This document shows positions 23,939 through 35,415 of a stretch of DNA of 64,000 bases, in pieces. A program made the translations under genes and the position numbers. The notes under the pieces were generated by a model. It made no database searches and was not told the origin of the DNA. It worked only from the letters and a program-made list of their open reading frames with translations. Each line of letters starts with the position of its first letter. Positions within the stretch are counted from its first letter, which is position 1. Origin of the DNA: Fomes fomentarius (Eukaryota > Basidiomycota > Agaricomycetes > Polyporales > Polyporaceae); contig JABYQN010000002.1 of assembly GCA_022606135.1 (NCBI GenBank), positions 1,488,001 through 1,552,000 of the forward strand, in the 5' to 3' direction.

Positions 23939-26103
23939 ATGTCCGCAGCCCCCTCAGACTCCCAGTCTCTCCCTCCCCAACTCACCGCATCCCCGAAAGC
24001 CACAAACGGGATCAGGGACGTTGCACGCACTGCATCCACCTCCAGTGCCATCGAATCTCAGCATTCGACTGCTACCCGATCCGGCGATCATGACATCATC
24101 CCGCCCAGCCATCCCGCTCGTACCCTCGTCCTCTGCTTCGACGGCACCGGCGACCAGTTCAGCACAGAGGTCAGTCGTCTCGCTTGCGCACTTCACTACC
24201 GTCCATCTCACTCGTCTTCATATCCTAGAACTCCAATGTCGTGAAACTCTTCAGTTTGCTCAAGAAGGACGACACCAATGAACAGATGGTCTACTATCAG
24301 GTATATTGCACCCTGCACTCGTCTACAATCACAAGTTAACCGAACCGTTCTGCATAGCCTGGCATTGGAACCTATTTGAACACCCGGAACGTCTATGGCA
24401 TCAGGGCCAAGGTCGACAAGCTCCTCGACGAGATGGTCGCTTGGAACCTGGGCGATCACGTCATGGGTAACATCGTCCATATTCTTCGTAGCCTCACGCA
24501 TGCTCAACATATACCCATTCACCTATTCAGCGGGATATGAGTTCCTCATGCAGAACTGTACGTCTCCATCCTAGCCCGGAAACAGCTCGCATGCTCACCC
24601 GCAGACATCGTTCAGATCAAGCAGGCGATAAGATATGTCTCTTTGGCTTCTCTCGAGGCGCATATACCGCGCGAGCGTTGGCCGGTATGCTTCATAAGGT
24701 TTGTTGTACACGCTATATTTGGACAGCACAGAACACTACGGCTCATCAAATATATCTGTCGTGGTCGTGCAGGTTGGTCTCCTCCCAGCGTGCAACCACC
24801 AGCAAGTCCCATTCGCATACAGGATGTACGCCCGCGACGACGACCAAGGCTGGAAGCAGTCCACCGCCTTCAAAAAGGCGTTTTCCATCGACGTCGACAT
24901 TGACTTCATCGGCGTCTGGTGCGTCTAGTACCCTCCGCCCCATTCTACCTTCTCTCTCTGATTCTCCCCATTCTTGCTTGTTGCATGTAGGGACACCGTG
25001 TCGTCCGTCGGCGTCATCCCTCACTCTCTCCCCTTCACGCGCTCGAACACCGCGATCCGGATATTCCGCCAAGCACTCGCGCTCGACGAGCGCCGCGCGC
25101 GGTTCAGGCCCGCCCTCTACCGGCGCCCTCCACCGGAAGACAAGAAGTACGGCACGCAGCCGGGTGACATGCCCAAGTCCGACACGACCTGGGCGACGCC
25201 GGGCGTGCTCGCCAAAATGGCGCGCAGCCGGAGCCAGATGCAATACGAGAGCCAGTTCAGCGCGGACGACCCCGACTCGGACGGGAGCACGGACATCCTC
25301 GAGGTGTGGTTCGCTGGGTGCCATGCAGGTAGGTCGACACGATGGGACCTGGCAATCACCATGGGTGTACATGATCTCTCACCTCTCCCTCGATGATCCC
25401 CGACAGATATCGGCGGCGGGAACGTCGACGACGGCACGCCGCACGCGCTCGCGCGCATCCCGCTCCGGTGGATGATCCGCGAGTGCTTCAAGTGCAACAC
25501 CGGCATCCGCTTCCACGCCGAGCTCCTCAAGCGCACCGGCCTCGACCCCTCGTCGCTGCACCCCGTCGTGCGTGACCGGCCCCCGCCCCTCAAGGCCGAG
25601 CCCGTGCACGCGACGAGCGTCGCGGAGCCCGTCGACAAGGGCACGGAGGAGGACCACGAAGTCCGCGACGCGCTCACCCCGCTCTACGACCAGCTCGTCC
25701 TCGCCCCGTACTGGTGGGCGCTCGAGCTCATCCCGACGCGGGAGACGATCGTGGGCCCGAGCCCGGACCACAAGGAGATCCGCACCATCACGTACGTCCT
25801 CTCCTCCTCTTCTCCTTGTTCCCTTTCGCCCTTTCGCCCTTTCGCCCTTTCGCGTTTTCCCTTTCTCGAGTCTGCCCTCGGAAGCTTCATGGTGCAGACG
25901 GGTGCTTACTATTCGCTGTATGGCACGTTGCTACCAGATTGAACTTTGGTCGAGGCCGACTCGTCCCGAAGCACCACACGCCGTTCTACGTGCACCGGAG
26001 CGTCAAGACGCGCATGGAGGCGCAGGGCCTCCCCGTGAAGGGGCGCCCTTGGCCGTATCACCCCAAGGCGCAGTATGCGAGCGAGATAGTGTGGGTGGAC
26101 TGA
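23939..26103 (+). CDS. DUF2235 alpha/beta-hydrolase, paralogue E
   Basis: About 530 residues. Landmarks: Ser/Thr-rich leader, ARTLVLCFDGTGDQFSTE, NSNVVKLFSLLKKDD, GIGTYLNT, GYEFLMQN, LFGFSRGAYTAR, FIGVW-DTVSSVG, WFAGCHA-DIGGGNV, RIPLRWMIRECFKCNTGIRF, YDQLVLAPYWWALELIP and FYVHRSVKTRMEA...IVWVD. It differs from the others around the His (CHA-DIGGGN for CHC-DVGGGS) but keeps all three triad residues. Its 3' coding half is markedly GC-rich in third positions compared with C and D. The last intron (about 25795-25938) carries four copies of an 8-bp repeat. It converges on the deacetylase gene that ends at 26940. Confidence 0.88.
25821..25852 (+). repeat. 8-bp tandem repeat in the last intron of paralogue E
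   Basis: Four perfect copies of CCCTTTCG, followed by a degenerate one. They lie entirely inside the intron and make it longer (about 145 bp) than the 50-60 bp usual here. Confidence 0.85.
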
Positions 26104-26939
26104 GCGTCCAGGCCTGAGCGCTGAGCTTCAAGGAGCCGATTGCGATTGGTGCGCGGACTTGGATGCTGTCATATCTTGTGTAGCTTGCTTGTGTAGGTTG
26201 TGTTGTCCTGTATCGCGAAGTCTGTTTGCTTCCTGCATCATATACCTGTACTTCATCTGCCTACTATATACGTACCCTCATCTAAAACCCAATTATATGC
26301 CTGTATCACTACCTACTTATACTTCGTACCCTATGCCGATTGTACCATCCATCACATGTCACACCCAAACGCTCGTTCACTGTAACGATGGCCCCTTTCG
26401 ATTGGCCGGATACTAGATAGGCATCACAACAGCCAGCAGAGATTATAGCGCACATGAGCTGCAAAATTTACGCAGGTGCATGCATTAGTTCGATTAGCCA
26501 GTCAGTGAAGTATGTGGTAGCTACGACCTCAAAACGAGAGACAGGGGGTAGTGATAGCAGCAGTCCAGAATCCAAATCGTTAGTGGATGGTGTGGATGAG
26601 GGATGGAGCTCGAGGTCAACTGCAATGGATGTCCGTGCTTCGATGAGGTTGGATGCGAGAATTGGGGGGGGGGGGGAGGGGGGGGGAATGGAGGGGATGG
26701 AGAACGGATGTGAATAAGTAATGCGATAGCGATTAGTGGGAGCAATGGTTTGGAATGGGGGACCGGGGGGGAATGGAAAGTAGTGTTCGTGTGCTCGTAA
26801 AGAGTCCGTAAAAGCCAAAGCAAGGGTTCGTGACGAGACTCTCGTGCAAACTGCGCCTTTTCCTTCCTTCCATCAATCATCTGCGCCCCCCCTAAATCTC
26901 AAGAGATCACGCGCAGACGTGCGCACACAGTCGGGGCGC
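26104..26939. other. convergent 3' region with poly-G tract
   Basis: Lies between two genes transcribed toward each other, so it holds both terminators; no gene seen. A G-only run of 13 followed by A and nine more G (26664-26686) is the strongest homopolymer in the window. Confidence 0.6.
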
Positions 26940-28980
26940 TCACAGCCTCGAAACAGCACCGACGGCACCGACGAGCGCACCGACGACGCCGACTGCGAGC
27001 GCAGTCCACGCGCCGGCGGGCAGCGCAACGGCGCCGTTGAAGGGCACGTACGGGTCGCTCGTCTGCGACGCTGTCGCGCCATCCGAGCCGACTTGGTCGC
27101 CAGTGAGGTTCGCACCGTTGGGGCCGATCGGGCGCGAGGTGTCGGTGAACGCGCACGTCGAAGACGAGCAGATACACTCGGCCTTGATCGGGTCCCAGAA
27201 GGGCGTCGAGCAGTTCGCGGGTACTGTGAAAAGGGTAGAGAACACGTGCGTCAGCTATAAGTCTTCTGCCTGTGATGGGGGAGATGGTCGGAAAAGGTAC
27301 GCACGACGGGTACGAGGGCCCGAGGACGCGGTCGCCTGGGCGGGGCTGGGGTTGGACGGGCTGGGGTGATCCGCAGGGCACCCGTACTGCATTCGTTGTC
27401 AGCATCGCGCATGACGGGCTCACAAGGATAAATATAGACGTACGCAGGTGTAGAAGGGGAAGTCGTTGAAGGGGCAGAGCTGGACAAGGCCGGCCTCATT
27501 CTGCGGGATACCGTTGCAGATCTGCATCGACGAGTCGACCGCGGGCGTCGAGCACTTGAGTGGCCCGAAGTTGTCAAGCTGAGAAAGTGGGACCGGATTC
27601 CTGACCCAAGCGAGGAGCTGCTCGGAGGAGACGATCCAGGCTAGGGTACACGCATGTTAGATGGCCTGCCAGAGCGCACGACAACATATGACAGAGAACG
27701 TACTGTTTTGTTGCTGCTGTGCCCAGTCAAGGAAGTCGTTGATCATCTTGATAGTGGCCTTCGACGCAGTAGAGCCCGGCACCGAGAGCTTGAGAATCGA
27801 AGTAGCGTGAGTGTGAGTGAACACAAATTTGTCGGGCTCTCATGCGAACTTACGGAGACGTGGATCGGGTGAGTGTAGAGACCAATAGGTTGACGCTTGC
27901 CATTGTAGTGGGCATTGAAGGTACTCTTCAAGTACTCCAAAGTAGCGCTGTCGTTGACCGCGGACTGGCCATTCGCAGTATCGCTGGAAAGCGATTCTTG
28001 AGCCTCTAGCACATCCCATATGCATGCAGCTCGACTCACAGCCAAGGGTCCATCAAGTGAGGACCGTCAACACCACGCTCATCGAAGAGGGCGTACATCG
28101 GGATCTCCCAGAAGCCCGGAAGCTTGGGCTCGCCCTTGCAGAGGCCATCAACGGCGAGACAATCGTTTGCCATCCCATTATCGAGGCTGTACGGCCAGAA
28201 CGCGTCGGTATCGTCTTGAGTGACAGGCACAGAGGCAGATGCCGAGGAGTCGTAGGTGAAGCCCAACTTGGCGAGCATCTTCAAAGTGTCGACACTGTAG
28301 TTGAGGAAAGGCGCACGGAAACCCTGAATTGACGAAAGCGGGATACCGGCGAGCTGGTTGAGTGCGATCAGGTTGCCTGTGACTTCGTCTTCTGGCGGGG
28401 TGCCGACATGGGTCATTCTGAAGCGCGCTTGAGCGTCAGCAAAAGAAGAGGAACGGAGAGCTTTGGAGACATACGTGTGATCCGCAATTTCGTTGCCCGC
28501 GACGTACCAATCCGTGACAAGTGTGAAATTGGTGTAGTCGATGGAATTGTAGTAGGTCATCTTGGGCGTGCATCCATTCGGGTTTTTGCGGTGAGCGAGG
28601 AACTGGTTCACGGCGTCCAGAGTGAAGCTTTGGATAGCATCGTCGGCCGTGAAGACGACGAACATGGGCGTGTCGGACTATAATGGGCATGGGCACGTCA
28701 ATACTGTTAAAGTTGCCAACCCGTGGCGTGAAGAAGACGGTGGCAACTTCTGTCGCCCACGCGTCGGCGGAACAAAGTTTAAAAGTCAACCACTCACTGG
28801 ACTGAGGCCGCCGGGAGGATCTGTGCTTGCACAATTGCAGTCAGGGAGCTTGCATTTGCTGGGGTCGCAGGAGTAGCCCGCGGCCTGCGGGGAGGAGGTG
28901 GGGCCGGAGATGGAGCCATCCTGGGCGAGAACATAGCCTACGAGCGGGAGGAACGCCGCAAGGAGTGTCGGCGGGAGCAT
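26940..28980 (-). CDS. secreted polysaccharide (chitin) deacetylase-like protein, CE4, membrane-anchored
   Basis: Removes acetyl groups from chitin-type polymers in the family. Start at 28980 gives a signal peptide (MLPPTLLAAFLPLVGYVLA) and a short Cys-rich stretch (SCDPSKCKLPDCNC). The catalytic domain shows the metal/base motif as FTADDA, then KNPNGCTPKMTYY, GNEIADHT, GFRAPFLNY and FWPYSLDNG. Removing an intron at about 28427-28476 joins ADHT to MTH and makes HTMTH, the expected H[ST]xxH zinc motif. A later exon reads LQLLAW-like, then GPLKCSTPAVDSSMQIC, and a final exon (from about 27226) ends in a hydrophobic tail preceded by small residues, which suggests a GPI anchor. This is the variant with FxxDDA instead of TFDDG that is also seen in animal CDA-like proteins, so the exact substrate is uncertain. 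About 450 residues. Confidence 0.85.
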
Positions 28981-29068
28981 GGCGGATGTTGGCGGGGAGG
29001 ACGAGAAAACCGCGCGAAGGGCTATAGGTTACGGGGCAAAGAGCGAAAGCGACCTTGGAGCGTAGGGG

Positions 29069-29076
29069 TATATAAA
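29069..29076 (-). promoter_or_regulatory. possible TATA box of the deacetylase gene
   Basis: An A/T block containing TATATA lies about 90 bp before the ATG at 28980. The match on the coding strand is imperfect. Confidence 0.4.
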
Positions 29077-30111
29077 ACGAGGGATGGAGAGGAGACGGTC
29101 ACGGCCTCGAAACAGGGATGCTCATGCATTCACCCAAGCGCTGATGTAAGCGGTGTGCCCTACTTGCGGCCTCATCAGACCGTCGCGACCTTCCTCCGAT
29201 CCGTCCGCGCGTTATTGCCGACTTCCGACTTGATACTCGCTGGCGGACGCAGGCCGACGCTCTTCAGCTGCCTCCATTTACTCTTCTCGTCTTTCTCTCT
29301 GCGAAGTCCCAGTCAAGTAGAAGCACCTTGGTTTCTCACATTCTTTTTATGCTTCATTGACACCGCGCATGGCGCTTACGCCCACGCATCCCGGTCCCGG
29401 CAACAGTCTTCCAACGACCGCTCAGCCAACACCATTCCTGAGCTCTCTCAATCTCTCATCGCAGCGACTCGACATAGGCCAGTCGCATCTATGAGGCTCG
29501 AGAGATGGCCCGGACGAGGTGCGTCGACACATAGGAGAATAGGTCGTACCGAGCCGTCTCCGGCTGGTACTAGCCGCTGAGTCATAGCCAGGCTCATGTC
29601 GGATCGCCAGGTTCCCTCGGGGTGCCCTGCGCCTCGACATGTAAGCAAGGCCAGAACCTCGCGATGCATGACGCCGCAGGTGTGTTTAGTTGTTGCCGGA
29701 CGAGTGGTCAGGTAGCACACCTGAACACGGCGTAGTCCTCTCACATATAATGGAATCCGGCCGTAGAACATAGATCGGGTGCATTCAACACTTGGCCGGC
29801 CGTTGACTGAGCGCTCCATTGATGCATTAATCGAACTTAACGCGGCAATCCCGTCTACACTCACATATGACCTCCAGGACGAGTGGTCGACGGGAAGCAG
29901 CTATACATAGTCATGAACATGTTGTCAGGTTGTGAGTTCTACGTTCAAATCATCACTTCTAGTTAGTCCATATGCTGCATCTGTCATGGCGTGCAGTACC
30001 TTCTCCGCCTTCCCATCTTCAGGGTGCAATGATCATCTCCAAGCCTGAGAATGCAACCCAGTGTTTTGAGCCTGTGCCCGGCCAATCCAGCAATCTATGA
30101 TTACTGTTGTA
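29077..30111. other. intergenic, no gene seen
   Basis: Short frames only, none with a domain. It separates the start of the deacetylase gene from the 3' end of the DUF6593-like gene on the same strand. Confidence 0.5.
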
Positions 30112-31494
30112 TCAATAGAACGGCGGAGCATGGATCCCACCATAATCCGTGCGAGAGCGCACCGCTTCGTCCTTTTCACGCATAAGGAGGAGCGTTGCAA
30201 TCAAGAGATCGTCCAGGAATCTGTGCCCAACAGGCTCGACGACTAGAGTGCGAGGGGAGTTGGGCGTGAACGTTGCCAGGTGCACGGAATCGCGATATGC
30301 CTGAACGGTCTACAGGTAAGTTTCCGGCTTGTGGCGCTCGAATGGTAGTCTGACCTTCCATTGGGTGCGACCCAGCTTCCAGTATATGGCGGTACCATCT
30401 CCCACATAGTACATGCGCGAGCTACGTTCGTGTCATCGCAGTGTCAGAGGATCCCAACCTATGCAGATACGCACCCATTTACGAGGCTCTTGGACATCGT
30501 ATCCTTGATAGGCTTGCTCGTTCCTCCAACAGTGATCGTCGGTGGCCAGGAAGAACATCCAGACCTACATTGAGGATCAGCTTCCCGCGATCTCAAGTTG
30601 CATTCAAGCTTCAAGCTTCGAACTCAATAGCGGCACTCACTCTATCTGCGCCATCACAGGCCCACTCTCCGCCAGCCCTCTCCTGATACTCGTCACGACC
30701 GACCGCGGCGCCCACACATTCACCCCAACACTGACATGGTATCGGCCCAGTCCCTGTCCCGCGACCTCCTCCTCCCCAGCAGCGAGCGTCATCGCGAACG
30801 GCCCCGCCTGTGCGAAGCGGTAAGTCACAGGCCGCCTTGGGTACGCCGCGCTCGCATACGTCGGGAGCCCGTGTTCGTCCACCTCTCGTTCCTCCGGGAG
30901 CCGATTCGTGTGCACGGTGTTGTTCTCTGGCACGAGGCCCAGACGGGAACTCGCTCGCCGCCCGTCGATGGACATGGACCGCCGCGAGCTGACGGATGCG
31001 GGCCGTGAGCGGCCTGAGGCGACCGCCATGGATAGTGCGCCTATGAAGGACGCTGGGACTGGGACTGTGGAGCCGACGGGGGTTGTCGTACCCGAACTGT
31101 TCCGCTGGCTAACATTTGCGGTTTCTGCGCCCGCCTCGGGAGCTGCTCGGGTCTGTGTACGGCCTTCGAGGATGGACAGTGCCCGACTGCGCTCGTCGGG
31201 AACCTCCTCGCTGCTCCTTCCACTGGGATCTCTTTCCGACCGATCTGTAGACGGACGATCGCTCGAGCTGGAAGACGATGAAGCTGTTATGGCCTTGATA
31301 TGGAAGAGCTCGGGGTCGAGGACGACGCCAGAGCGACGGCCGCTATGGCGGAAGAGGGAGAACCGACTCTTCTTCAAATGCGTCGGTTCTGGGATGCCAG
31401 GGGTCGAGGCGCGCGATGGCGGCCCTTTCGACCGTCTGAACAGCGAACTTCTTCGCGTGGTCTGCGTGACTTCAATCTGCTGGGCGTCTCCCAT
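30112..31494 (-). CDS. DUF6593-like basidiomycete protein with low-complexity N-terminus
   Basis: Function unknown. The N-terminal half (about 1-190) is Ser/Arg-rich, with basic patches such as RRSSLFRRSKGPPSR, and is probably disordered. The conserved part begins at HGLPTYASAAYPRRPVTYRF and continues HVSVGVNVWAPRSVVTSIRRG. The exon at 30637-31494 then splices to pieces reading TITVGGTSKPIKDTMSK (about 30500), DGTAIYWKLGRTQWK (about 30370) and HLATFTPNS...VEPVGHRFLDDLLI (about 30200-30290), ending in HAPPFY at 30112. The spacing and the closing FLDD.L.ATLLL element resemble proteins of the DUF6593 type that are abundant in agaricomycetes; that name is from memory of the family pattern. Exon borders after the first are inferred. 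Confidence 0.65.
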
Positions 31495-32384
31495 CTTGTA
31501 CCAGCAGGCGGCAAGTCGAGAGGTGGTGGTAGTTGCGGGGGTTCCCTTTCTGCCCCTGTGTCGCGTTAAGTATTCTTGGACAACACAGCTGCGCGGGAGC
31601 GTCGGGGCGATACGCGGACGGAAGGTGGGCCAACATATCGACGTCTAACCCTCGCGTATACGACATATGGCACCGCGCGTCCCACCGGGTGCTGCGCCGT
31701 TGCAGGTGCGCTCACGGCATTACTGTCATGTTATCAGAGGCCACAGGGGCGATTGCGTGGGCAAGGTTTGCAGCGTGGCCTCTCATCAGCGTATGTCCTG
31801 TTTCGCACCACCCTCGTACGATTCTCCTAGAACCGTTGGTCATGTAGTATGCTAGTAGGCCGAGTGCATTCGGAGTTGGTTCAGAAGGTCAAGGCGGTGT
31901 ATTGGGGCTTCGGTTGCTACGCGACGAACCATATGTCTATGCGTTGTGTCTCAGTGACGTGCACGAGCTTCGTATCCTTAAAACCGTACATAAGACGGCC
32001 TTCGATTGACTGTGGAGGAAGGGTCATGTCTGGTCACGTGGCGCTACCATAGACGCCCGATCAGGACTTCGTCGTCTTTGCTGGTGTTCTATTTTCCTCA
32101 ACGCACCTCACGTCAAATTGCAGGCCGACCGACACACTCGCCGAACGGTTGAGAGTTCAGTGGATGGCCTGTGCCAAAGCAGGGCGGAGAGCGACGGGAT
32201 GTCTAAGTGCTCAGTGCGCGACTCCGGTGCGTTCATGTGCCTGGAGGAGCAGAGCCGGTGATTCGTACATCTTTTCCTTCCACACTGTTCAGTGTTTAGG
32301 ACTTTAGGACTGGACTCTTTGGCTGTACATCCTTTACTGAATCTTTTCTGCTTCGTTCAACTGCTACTCTTCGGCTGTGTGGCC
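31495..32384. other. divergent intergenic region
   Basis: Lies between the starts of a minus-strand and a plus-strand gene, so it should hold both promoters. I see no clear TATA box and no extra gene. Confidence 0.45.
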
Positions 32385-33588
32385 ATGCGACGTCTGCTAC
32401 ACAAGCTCCAGGGAAGACGCGTCACAAGGACGCAGCCCATTCCTGCTGCGAACACCATCGAGGCGACCATCCCGCCCATCTCCCTCGACCTTATAGACGA
32501 TGAACTCAAAGAGTGGGCTCGCACTGCGGAGGTTGGCCTCGATGGGCCTATCGATGGCGTATGGTGGTTTCACGACGACCTAGATGAACGCCTCCGAAAG
32601 GTGCGAGGAGGTGAAGGATGTGTTGGGCTGCAGTTTCATGGAGGTGGATATGTCATGGGAAATGCGAAAGATGTGCTATCTGGAGGATCTCGTGCGTGCA
32701 CTTGTTCGTCTCTCCCTTGGACCCTTTTCACCCTGCAACTTTGGTATGCGCACGCAGGCATCCCGCGGGGGTTGATTGAGGTATACCCATGAAAGATGTC
32801 CCCATATATCCGATGCTGATCACTGCCTAGCACGGGATATGCTCCTGTGTGCTCGGTCAGTGCAGATGTTCCGTATGCGCCATGCATGCATCGAGTCTAA
32901 TGCTTGTTCACAGCCGTTGACTACTCGCTTGTGAACACGAGAGAAGACGGAGAGAACTATCCCTTTCCTCAGCAGATCCTGGAAGCAATGTCCGCATACC
33001 ATCACCTCGTGCAGACATTGAACATGTCAGCATCCCGGATCATCCTGGTCGGCGACTCTGCTGGCGGCCATCTCACTCTGGCTTTGCATCGGGCCTTGTC
33101 GCAGGGCAGCAGCATACCTCCTCCAGGAGGCATGGTTCTTCTGAGTCCCTGGTGCGATCTCTCAGCGTAAGTCGCACGACTCCCTCCTCGCCACTTCTCT
33201 CATACACCGCATCGTGCTCATGCCGAACAGCGAAAACCACATTCCGCACGTTCAACGCCTCCTCGGCCCCTTGCCGCAGGATCAATTGTCGAACCCTTAC
33301 TTCTCCCCGGCCCTGCACGTCCCTCGGCAGCGAGCGCCACCTACGTTGCTGTACTACGGCGCAAAGGAGAGGTTCGCGGCATCGATCGCTGCGCTGGGTG
33401 CTCGCCTGGCCGAGGCAGGCACACAGGTCACGACATACACCGCGACGGAGATCGCGGAGCATTTCGCGCACGACTTCTTGATCCTCTTGAATGCCGAGAT
33501 GGGGTGGCCGGACGAGGTGCGAGAGTGCTGGTCGAGGATTAAGGCGTGGGTGGAGGCCCTGCCAATGGAGACCGCTCAATCTCAATAG
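32385..33588 (+). CDS. HSL-type alpha/beta-hydrolase fold-3 esterase
   Basis: Carboxylesterase/lipase-type enzyme. The ATG at 32385 (MRRLLHKLQG) is the first in frame; the frame is open further 5' but only with non-ATG codons. Landmarks: QFHGGGYVMGNAKD (the HGGG oxyanion-hole motif), then after short introns HGICSCVLAVDYSLVNT, ILVGDSAGGHL (nucleophile Ser in GDSAGG, about 33055), LLSPWCDLSA, NPYFSPALHVP, LLYYGAKERF and FAHDFLILLN (catalytic His). About 340 residues. In this family the third triad residue is usually Asp in a GxxD-type loop; here the equivalent loop reads GAKERF, with Glu as the likely acid. No signal peptide is obvious, so probably intracellular. All exons are open. Confidence 0.83.
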
Positions 33589-33714
33589 CCGCCGATATGA
33601 CCGAACTCTGCAGTCTGCAAGCACGATGCCGGCAAGGGCGGTCGACAAGAAGATGCACAACATTCGTTACTAGAGGATTACTGGTACAGGTACGGTGGCT
33701 ACGCGGTCAGGTAC

Positions 33715-34292
33715 TCAGTTGATGAACCTCGTCGGAATCCTGTCTGCAGTCAGTCATAGCCACACGTTCAAATAAGATCACAGACGTACGGCCCTGGCCG
33801 ATATTTCACAGTCATCGGCACCCCATGGCCTACGTTCAGGCCTCTGTCGAGGACCTCCTCCGCGAACTTGCGCGCAAAGTGAAACAAGTGGTGATGCCGT
33901 ATCGGATGCTCAACATGCAGGGCCCCGCACCACGCCAGGTCGGCTATCGCCTCCTCGACCCAGCTCTGACAGTACCAGCCTGGATCCGTAGCGCGTATGC
34001 GGCGCGGGTCCGACAGCCTGCGCGCGACGGAGCCGGGGTAGCTCTCGGTGATGGTCCCGATGTAGACGCGGCCGAGCATCAAGGGCGTGCGCACGCACTC
34101 GATCTTGCGGCGCTCGAACTGCCAGTGGCCGTTCTGGCTTGTGACATGGTACCGCGTATTCGACTTCTCGAACGAGCACGGGTCTTCGTGCTGGGGCTTG
34201 GGAGCTACCAGGAGCGCCCAGTGGATCTGGAGACGTCGGTCGGTCGTCCGCGTGTCATCGTAGGCGGCGAGATAGAGACATCGTTCGCTCAT
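33715..34292 (-). CDS. small DUF6914-like protein
   Basis: About 165 residues; function unknown. ATG at 34292 (MSERCLYLAAYDD). The body reads as one long exon: QIHWALLVAPK, NTRYHVTSQNGHWQFERR, TPLMLGRVYIGTI and WYCQSWVEEAIADLA. A short final intron is needed: splicing from a GTACGT near 33789 to an ACAG acceptor gives YRPGPIPTRFIN and a stop at 33715, which fits better than reading through to CDLI. The W.LL..PK ... RYHV ... W.......W.... layout resembles a small fungal family I associate with DUF6914; this is recognition by pattern only. Convergent with the esterase gene that ends 127 bp away. Confidence 0.6.
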
Positions 34293-35415
34293 GGTGAGGG
34301 TGGTTGTCAGTCGCTTGGTTGTGTGTGTGGCGTTGGCGTCAAGAAGTGCTGAAAGGCGAAGATCCTACTAGGTGAGTTCGAACATCTGTTGTTCGTTGAT
34401 GGCAAGGTGAGCTGACCTGTTACGACTTTCTGCAGGTGTGGCTTCGAGGTTCAGCGGTACTCGTCTTCGGTCGAAGGTGCAAGAAGTATCCTCCTTATAT
34501 GCCAGGTCGTGCTCTTTGTTATGGATCTGCACGTTTTGTGCTTTGGCTTTGTTCTGTGTGATCTCGCTTGTGCGTTCACGTGTGGCCCCTTCGCTCCGGC
34601 ATGTCGCCACTCTTCGAAAAGTACGATTTCTCCGTCGTATACGGTCTGAATAGATTCCCTTCTAATCGATATTGAAGGCGCAGAAAACTACAAATCATGT
34701 TCTACTGATGCTTTGGGAGTGGATTACTACGACTTTCTTGCAAAGGGAATCGGATCAAGCCGGCACGGTGGGCAACTCTACATTCTCTATGAAAGAAAAG
34801 GCGTGACCTATTGATCGCCTTTTCTTCCAATCTCACGAAACGGAAACTTATTCGGTGTCTATCTACGCATTTTCTGCATTTTGACTACTGCAGAAAAAAA
34901 GTTGACCTACGGTCGCGCCTTTTCTGACCTTTTTCCAGGGGAGAAAGTGGGGAATTGGCCGTACGGACCTGGGATCGGAACTATTCGCGTCGGTCACGAT
35001 CAGGTGACGGTGATAAAGCGCGTCTACTGTCACGGCCACTTGTAAAAGTAAAGCAAACTTCACGGGGCGCATGAAAGCGTGTAGCGAACCGTTACATTCT
35101 AGATGCATGATGGTCAATGTCCCAGTGTATCCAGAAGGGTGGCAGGGGCATCTTGAATGTGACTAGTAAGATCATAGATGTAATGGCGCGAAGTTTCCTA
35201 CTTCAACGAGTACTAGTAGCCTGAGGTTCGAGATGCGCTTCGCATGAAAAAGGTGGATACTCTCTGGTCCGAACGTTTGACCAGTAACCAGTACGTCATA
35301 AGTAAAATGCGAATAATGATGAGCCAAATACATAGCTACTAGTGGAGTTAATCGTAACGCATATACTATATATCGTTCAACCCATTATCCACAGGTCACT
35401 GGCAGTGTGCAGAGT
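34293..35415. other. intergenic, 3' flank of paralogue F and repeat remnants
   Basis: No gene. The right part (34984-35415) belongs to the inverted duplicate of the paralogue B locus. A truncated MITE end sits at 35061-35120. Confidence 0.55.
35061..35120 (+). repeat. truncated end of a MITE related to the one at 38314
   Basis: The stretch with CGAACCGTTACATTCT and GATGGTCAATGTCC aligns with both arms of the foldback element at 38314-38586. I find no matching second arm nearby, so it looks like a solo or truncated end. Confidence 0.5.

Noticed and set aside
26844..27260. Plus-strand frame rich in Arg over the deacetylase 3' exons
   Set aside because: It is antisense to well-supported exons of the minus-strand deacetylase.
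30736..31648. Long plus-strand frames across 30.7-31.6 kb
   Set aside because: They are shadows of the minus-strand DUF6593-like exon, whose frame joins correctly to downstream exons.
32292..32384. 5' extension of the esterase with a hydrophobic leader
   Set aside because: It has no ATG; the frame begins at a GTG. An upstream exon remains possible but is not visible.
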